NCBI GenBank assembly: GCA_964511405.1
Contig: CAZEFK010000257.1
Span: 1-9,242, forward strand
Length of the DNA: 9,242 nucleotides
Reading direction: 5' to 3'
From: CAZEFK01 sp964511405
Lineage (GTDB): Bacteria; Pseudomonadota; Alphaproteobacteria; Elsterales; Elsteraceae
This document shows, piece after piece, positions 6,166-9,242 of the stretch. How positions within the stretch are numbered: the first letter of the stretch is position 1; each line of letters begins with the position of its first letter. Both the position numbers and the translations under genes were made by a program. The notes beneath the pieces were generated by a model that ran no database searches, was not told the DNA's origin, and saw only the letters and a list, made by a program, of their open reading frames with translations.

Positions 6166-6194
6166 TTGCCATCGGCCGGTGACGCTCCTAGCGT
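6166..6194 (+). promoter_or_regulatory. Probable promoter for the aminopeptidase P gene
   Basis: TTGCCA (6166-6171) and TAGCGT (6189-6194) are 17 bases apart. The -35 matches 5 of 6 consensus positions; the -10 keeps TA and the final T. Predicted start is near 6201, just before the GAGGTG ribosome site. It has the same architecture as the stronger site at 8221-8249 (TTGACC, 17 bases, TAGCAT), which lends it support. Confidence 0.38.
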
Positions 6195-6220
6195 CCGAGG
6201 TCGTGACGAGGTGCCGAGAC

Positions 6221-8224
6221 ATGTATCAGGGTGACGACGCGCTGGCCGGCCTGCTGGCCAAGCATCCGGGGACGCGGCCGGTGGCCGAGGTGAAGGCGCT
6301 GGTGCGCGGGGTCGCGGCCGCCGCGCTCGACGCCGGCGACGACGGCTGGCTGGCCCTGGTCAGCGCGCAGCCCTCGCCGGCGCTGGCGGCGCAGCTGAAG
6401 TCGCTGAAGGCGGCGCTGGACCAGCCGTCCGCCCTGCCGCCGCCGGCGGAGCGCCTGGCGCGGCTGCGGGCCGAGCTCAAGCGGCGGGGCCTGGCCGGCC
6501 TGATCGTGCCGCGCGCCGACGAGCATCAGGGCGAATATGTGCCCGGGCGAGCCCGGCGCCTGGCCTGGCTGACCGGCTTCACCGGTTCGGCCGGGCTGGC
6601 CGCGGTGCTGCCCGACGCCGCCGCCGTGTTCGTTGACGGCCGCTACACCCTGCAGGTGCGCGCCGAAGTCGACACCGGGCTGTTCACCCCGCGGCACCTG
6701 ACCGAGCAGCCGGCGACCGACTGGCTGGCCGAGACCGCCAAGCGCGGCGAGCGCGTCGGCCTCGACAGCCGGGTGCACACGGTCGAACAGGTCGAGCGCT
6801 TCCGCGAGGCGCTGGCCAAGGCCGGCGCCGAACTGGGCGAGCTGGACGACAACCCGATCGATGCGGTGTGGACCGACCAGCCGCCCCCGCCGCTCGGACC
6901 CGTGGGCCCGCACGCCGTCGCCTACACCGGCCGCGACGCGGCCGACAAGCGCGCCGACATCGCCAAGGCGGTAGCCGACCAGGGCGCCGCCGCCGCGGTG
7001 CTGTCGGCGCCCGACTCGATCGCCTGGCTGCTCAACATCCGCGGCAGCGACGTGCCGCACACCCCGCTGCCGCTGAGCCACGCGATCCTGCGCGCCGACC
7101 AGTCGGTCGAGCTGTTCGTCGACAGCCGCAAGCTGCTGCCGGGCACCCGCGAGCACCTGGGCAACCGGGTCACGGTGCGGTCGCCCGAGCAGTTCGCCGA
7201 GGCGTTGGCGGCCCTGCGCGGCAGCGCCGTGCTGGTCGACCCGGCGCAGACCTCAGCCTTCGTGACCCGGCGGCTGACCGAGGCCGGCGCCCGCCTGGTC
7301 AAGGCCGCCGATCCCTGCCAGCTGCCCAAGGCCTGCAAGAACCCGGTCGAGCTGGAGGGCACCCGCCGCGCCCATCGCCGCGACGGCGTCGCGGTCACCC
7401 GCTTCCTGGCGTGGCTGGCGATCGAGGCGCCCAAGGGCGGGCTGACCGAGATCGCGGCCTCGGACCGGCTGGAGGCTTTCCGGCGCGAGGGCGAGCGCTT
7501 CCGCGACCTGAGTTTCCCGTCGATCTCCGGGGCCGGTGCCAATGGCGCGATCGTCCATTACCGGGCCTCGCCCGAGACCGAGCGGCCGCTGACCGCGGGC
7601 GAGCTGTACCTGATCGACTCGGGCGCCCAATACCTGGACGGCACCACCGACATCACCCGCACGGTGGCGATCGGCACCCCCGACGCCGAGCAGCGCGACC
7701 GCTTCACCCGCGTGCTGAAGGGCCACATCGCCCTGGCGACGGTCCGGTTTCCGGCGGGCACCACCGGCGCCCAGCTCGACGTGCTGGCCCGGCTGCCGCT
7801 GTGGCAGGCCGGGCTCGATTACGACCACGGCACCGGCCATGGCGTCGGCAGCTATCTGTCGGTCCATGAAGGGCCGCAGCGCATCTCGAAGCTGCCGAAC
7901 ACGGTGGCGCTGAAGCCCGGCATGATCCTCTCGGACGAGCCCGGCTACTACAAGACCGGCGCCTACGGCATCCGCGTCGAGAACCTGGTGGTGGTTACGG
8001 AGCTCCAGGTCCCCGGCGCCGAGCGCCCGATGCTGGGCTTCGAGACCCTGACCCTGGCGCCGATCGACCGGGCGCTGGTCGAGCCCGCGCTGATGTCCGC
8101 CGACGAGATCGCCTGGCTCGACGCCTATCACGCCCGGGTGCGCGAGAGCCTGCGGGACCAGCTCGATCCAGCGACCGCGGCGTGGCTAGACGCGGCGACG
8201 CGGCCAATCGGGGTCGTCCGTTGA
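6221..8224 (+). CDS. Aminopeptidase P family protein (M24B, Xaa-Pro aminopeptidase), long form
   Basis: The 667-residue enzyme should remove N-terminal residues preceding proline, using two divalent metals. Residues about 77 onward begin the first creatinase N-domain (AERLARLRAELKRRGLAGL, then GFTGSAG); a second such domain follows, then the M24 pita-bread domain and an M24_C tail. All five metal ligands are visible: D466 (YLIDSG), D477 (TTDITRT), H540 (GTGHGVG), E573 (SDEPGYY) and E587 (RVENLV), plus the substrate-site H446 (IVHYRAS). The double N-domain layout is that of the approximately 600-residue XPNPEP1-like class, not the 440-residue E. coli PepP. Residues 1-75 are an additional Ala/Leu-rich segment that I do not recognise. 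The start at ATG 6221 is set by GAGGTG (6208-6213), 7 bases upstream; an in-frame GTG at 6179 has no such site. No signal peptide, so cytoplasmic. Confidence 0.93.
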   Translation: MYQGDDALAGLLAKHPGTRPVAEVKALVRGVAAAALDAGDDGWLALVSAQPSPALAAQLKSLKAALDQPSALPPPAERLARLRAELKRRGLAGLIVPRADEHQGEYVPGRARRLAWLTGFTGSAGLAAVLPDAAAVFVDGRYTLQVRAEVDTGLFTPRHLTEQPATDWLAETAKRGERVGLDSRVHTVEQVERFREALAKAGAELGELDDNPIDAVWTDQPPPPLGPVGPHAVAYTGRDAADKRADIAKAVADQGAAAAVLSAPDSIAWLLNIRGSDVPHTPLPLSHAILRADQSVELFVDSRKLLPGTREHLGNRVTVRSPEQFAEALAALRGSAVLVDPAQTSAFVTRRLTEAGARLVKAADPCQLPKACKNPVELEGTRRAHRRDGVAVTRFLAWLAIEAPKGGLTEIAASDRLEAFRREGERFRDLSFPSISGAGANGAIVHYRASPETERPLTAGELYLIDSGAQYLDGTTDITRTVAIGTPDAEQRDRFTRVLKGHIALATVRFPAGTTGAQLDVLARLPLWQAGLDYDHGTGHGVGSYLSVHEGPQRISKLPNTVALKPGMILSDEPGYYKTGAYGIRVENLVVVTELQVPGAERPMLGFETLTLAPIDRALVEPALMSADEIAWLDAYHARVRESLRDQLDPATAAWLDAATRPIGVVR

Positions 8225-8249
8225 CCCTGCCCGGAGCCCTCGATAGCAT
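8221..8249 (+). promoter_or_regulatory. Strong promoter candidate overlapping the aminopeptidase P stop codon
   Basis: TTGACC (8221-8226) and TAGCAT (8244-8249) are separated by exactly 17 bases. The -35 matches 5 of 6 and the -10 4 of 6 sigma-70 positions, the best promoter I find in the window. Its -35 contains the TGA stop (8222-8224). Transcription should start around 8256-8257, at the head of the structured leader that precedes the lysE-type gene. Confidence 0.55.
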
Positions 8250-8256
8250 CGTCGCC

Positions 8257-8337
8257 ATGCTCCGCACCGCCGCCGCGCTGGCCAATCGAAATCCGCGTCA
8301 GGCGGTGGCGTTGCCGTGCGGGACGGACGGGGACTAG
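8257..8337 (+). CDS. Possible 26-codon leader peptide, perhaps leaderless
   Basis: An ATG at 8257 opens a 26-codon frame closing at TAG 8335-8337. The product starts MLRTAAALANRNP, with six alanines and three arginines but no diagnostic run of one amino acid. The ATG falls at or one base after the predicted transcription start, so translation would be leaderless; no Shine-Dalgarno is present. The second half of the frame forms the 5' arm and loop of the bulged stem, and its stop codon lies directly before the 3' arm, so a ribosome here would disrupt that stem, as in classical attenuation. In such GC-rich DNA a frame this short can be chance. Confidence 0.22.
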   Translation: MLRTAAALANRNPRQAVALPCGTDGD

Positions 8338-8360
8338 CGCCAGCCGCCGTCGACGCACCC

Positions 8361-8394
8361 AAGGCCCCGCACCGGCGATCGGCGGGGCCTTTTT
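8361..8394 (+). terminator. Intrinsic (Rho-independent) terminator
   Basis: AAGGCCCCGC (8361-8370) and GCGGGGCCTT (8382-8391) form a perfect 10-bp stem around an 11-nt loop, with TTTTT at 8390-8394 as the U-tract. It would end transcripts from the aminopeptidase P gene and from the promoter at 8221. Because it lies 45 bases before the next ATG, with little room for another promoter, it may also act as a conditional terminator controlling that gene. Confidence 0.88.
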
Positions 8395-8439
8395 CATGCG
8401 GAGTCCGGGTCGATCGCTCCTTCCTACAAGGAGACCCTG

Positions 8440-9057
8440 ATGATCGACCTGCATCTCTACCTGCTGTTCGTGGCCGCCGTGACGGTGCTGATGGCGATCC
8501 CCGGCCCGAACGTGGCGCTGATCACCGCCAACAGCGTCGCCTACGGGCCGCGCTACGGCCTGCTGACGGTCGCCGGCACCAGCGCGGCCATGGTCGTCCA
8601 GCTGGCGCTGACGGCGCTGGGCATGGCCGAGCTGCTGGGCACGCTCGGCAGCTGGTTCGAATGGCTGCGCTGGGTTGGCGTCGCCTACCTGGTCTATCTG
8701 GGGATTGCCCAGTGGCGGGCGCCGCCGGTCGACCTGACCCGGGTCCGGCCGGAGCCGAAATCGCCTCGGGCCATGGTGCTGCGTGCCCTGCTGGTGTCGC
8801 TGACCAACCCCAAGACGCTGCTGTTCTACGGCGCGTTCTTTCCGCAGTTCATCGTGCCGGGGCATGGGCTGGCCGGACAGGTGGCGGTGCTGTCGGCGAC
8901 CTTCCTGGCCGTGGCGCTGGCTGTCGACAGCTTGTGGGCGCTTGCCGCCGGTCGCGTCCGCGGGCTGCTCGCGGCCCGTGGCCGGCTGCGCAACCGGCTG
9001 TCCGGCGGACTGCTGGTCGGCGCCGGTCTCGGCCTGGCGTTGGCGCGCCGGAGCTGA
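8440..9057 (+). CDS. LysE/RhtB family amino-acid exporter
   Basis: The 205-residue protein is an integral inner-membrane exporter of the LysE/RhtB superfamily. The family signature PGPN (21-24) follows the first hydrophobic helix, and SLTNPKTLLFYGAFFPQF (120-137) is the second conserved block, with NPK at 123-125. About six hydrophobic segments are visible, including 6-20, 41-62, 75-90, 113-135, 145-168 and 186-202. Length is usual for the family. Members export lysine, arginine, homoserine, threonine, leucine or related metabolites by exchange with the proton gradient; which substrate applies here cannot be told from sequence. AAGGAG at 8428-8433, 6 bases upstream, fixes the ATG. The gene lies downstream of an intrinsic terminator and a possible structured leader, so attenuation may control it. 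No LysR-type regulator, a frequent partner, is next to it in this window. The next gene follows after 22 bases. Confidence 0.95.
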   Translation: MIDLHLYLLFVAAVTVLMAIPGPNVALITANSVAYGPRYGLLTVAGTSAAMVVQLALTALGMAELLGTLGSWFEWLRWVGVAYLVYLGIAQWRAPPVDLTRVRPEPKSPRAMVLRALLVSLTNPKTLLFYGAFFPQFIVPGHGLAGQVAVLSATFLAVALAVDSLWALAAGRVRGLLAARGRLRNRLSGGLLVGAGLGLALARRS

Positions 9058-9079
9058 ACGCCGACGGGGGTGAGCCGTC

Positions 9080-9242
9080 ATGCCCGACCGGCCTGTCCAG
9101 CGCCATGATGCGTTCTTCCAGGTTCTGCTCGACCGGCCGGGGATGGCGGGGGCGCTGCTGCGCGAACGCCTGCCGCCCGATGTCGCGGCCCTGCTGTCGC
9201 CGGATCAGCCGGAGCTGGTGCCGGGCAGCTTCGTGTCCCGTG
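9080..9242 (+). CDS. Rpn/YhgA-like PD-(D/E)XK nuclease family protein, N-terminal part (cut by window end)
   Basis: Fifty-four codons are present. The opening HDAFFQVLLDRPGMAGALL followed by RERLPPDVAALLSP and LVPGSFVSR matches the start of the YhgA-like putative transposase / Rpn recombination-promoting nuclease family, whose canonical form reads phDalFK..l..p..A..fL...LP..l......l.....sFv. In E. coli, Rpn proteins are DNA endonucleases that increase RecA-independent recombination, and some family members have been tied to phage defence or toxicity. The catalytic PD-(D/E)XK residues would lie beyond the window, so activity and integrity are untested. The ATG at 9080 is preceded by a G-rich GGGGGTGAG. 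Only 22 bases separate it from the exporter gene, so it may be cotranscribed. Despite the family name, no IS ends are seen nearby. Confidence 0.8.
   Translation, partial: MPDRPVQRHDAFFQVLLDRPGMAGALLRERLPPDVAALLSPDQPELVPGSFVSR

Larger units (their letters stand above)
8256..8394 (+). ncRNA. Structured leader RNA or small RNA upstream of the LysE exporter
   Basis: A transcript from the promoter at 8221-8249 to the terminator at 8361-8394 would be about 139 nt. Besides the terminator it contains a stem pairing GGCGGTGGCG (8301-8310) with CGCCAGCCGCC (8338-8348): ten pairs with one bulged G (8343). The 27-nt loop can form a smaller CCGT/ACGG hairpin (8314-8326) and carries GCGGG and CGGGG, which could pair with the CCCCGC of the terminator stem. 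This is the anatomy of an attenuator or riboswitch-like leader, but an independent sRNA would look the same. It matches no RNA family I recognise. The covariation needed to prove the fold is not available here. Confidence 0.38.

Noticed and set aside
1..9242. Search for CRISPR repeats, tRNA/rRNA genes, IS ends or attachment sites
   Set aside because: By eye no direct-repeat array, no tRNA-like cloverleaf with CCA or TTC arm, and no flanked transposase was seen; the Rpn-like gene has no inverted-repeat ends within the window.

Overview
The window is very GC-rich (roughly 70 % by eye), densely coded, with strong G/C bias at third codon positions and frequent GTG starts. Together with the family-level resemblance of the SDR, NIPSNAP, DUF3095 and YbaK-like proteins, this suggests a chromosomal segment of a free-living alphaproteobacterium, perhaps Rhodospirillales-like; that placement is inference. 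I see no tRNA, rRNA, IS element, CRISPR array or phage gene.

Layout. Positions 1-329 hold the 3' end of a short-chain dehydrogenase. Converging on it is a secreted protein with an HEHKH (HExxH) motif (345-1058, minus). It diverges from a 70-residue tail-anchored membrane protein (1093-1305, plus), which converges, with overlapping stop codons, on a DUF3095 cyclase-like gene (1302-2459, minus). Divergent from DUF3095 is the most unusual gene of the window: one 559-residue protein joining a 6-phosphogluconolactonase-like domain to an NmrA-like NAD(P)-binding domain, with signature residues altered in both halves (2528-4207). Downstream on the same strand lie a NIPSNAP protein (4256-4582), a YbaK/ProX-type aminoacyl-tRNA deacylase-like protein (4587-5075), a secreted beta-propeller-like protein (5072-6163) and a long M24B aminopeptidase P (6221-8224). 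Tight spacing of 2528-6163 looks operon-like, although possible internal promoters occur before NIPSNAP and aminopeptidase P.

Between aminopeptidase P and a LysE/RhtB exporter (8440-9057) is a 215-base gap. It is not empty: it has a good sigma-70-type promoter (8221-8249) whose -35 overlaps the upstream stop codon, a 26-codon open frame starting almost at the predicted +1, a bulged 10-bp stem, and a textbook intrinsic terminator (8361-8394) ending 45 bases before the exporter start. This is the layout of an attenuated leader (or riboswitch-like element) for the exporter, or alternatively of a free-standing small RNA of about 140 nt. The window ends inside an Rpn/YhgA-like PD-(D/E)XK nuclease gene (9080 onward).

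The two most interesting items are the lactonase-like/NmrA-like fusion, which may be a sensor or pseudoenzyme linking sugar phosphate and NAD(P)H status, and the structured leader RNA before the lysE-type gene.
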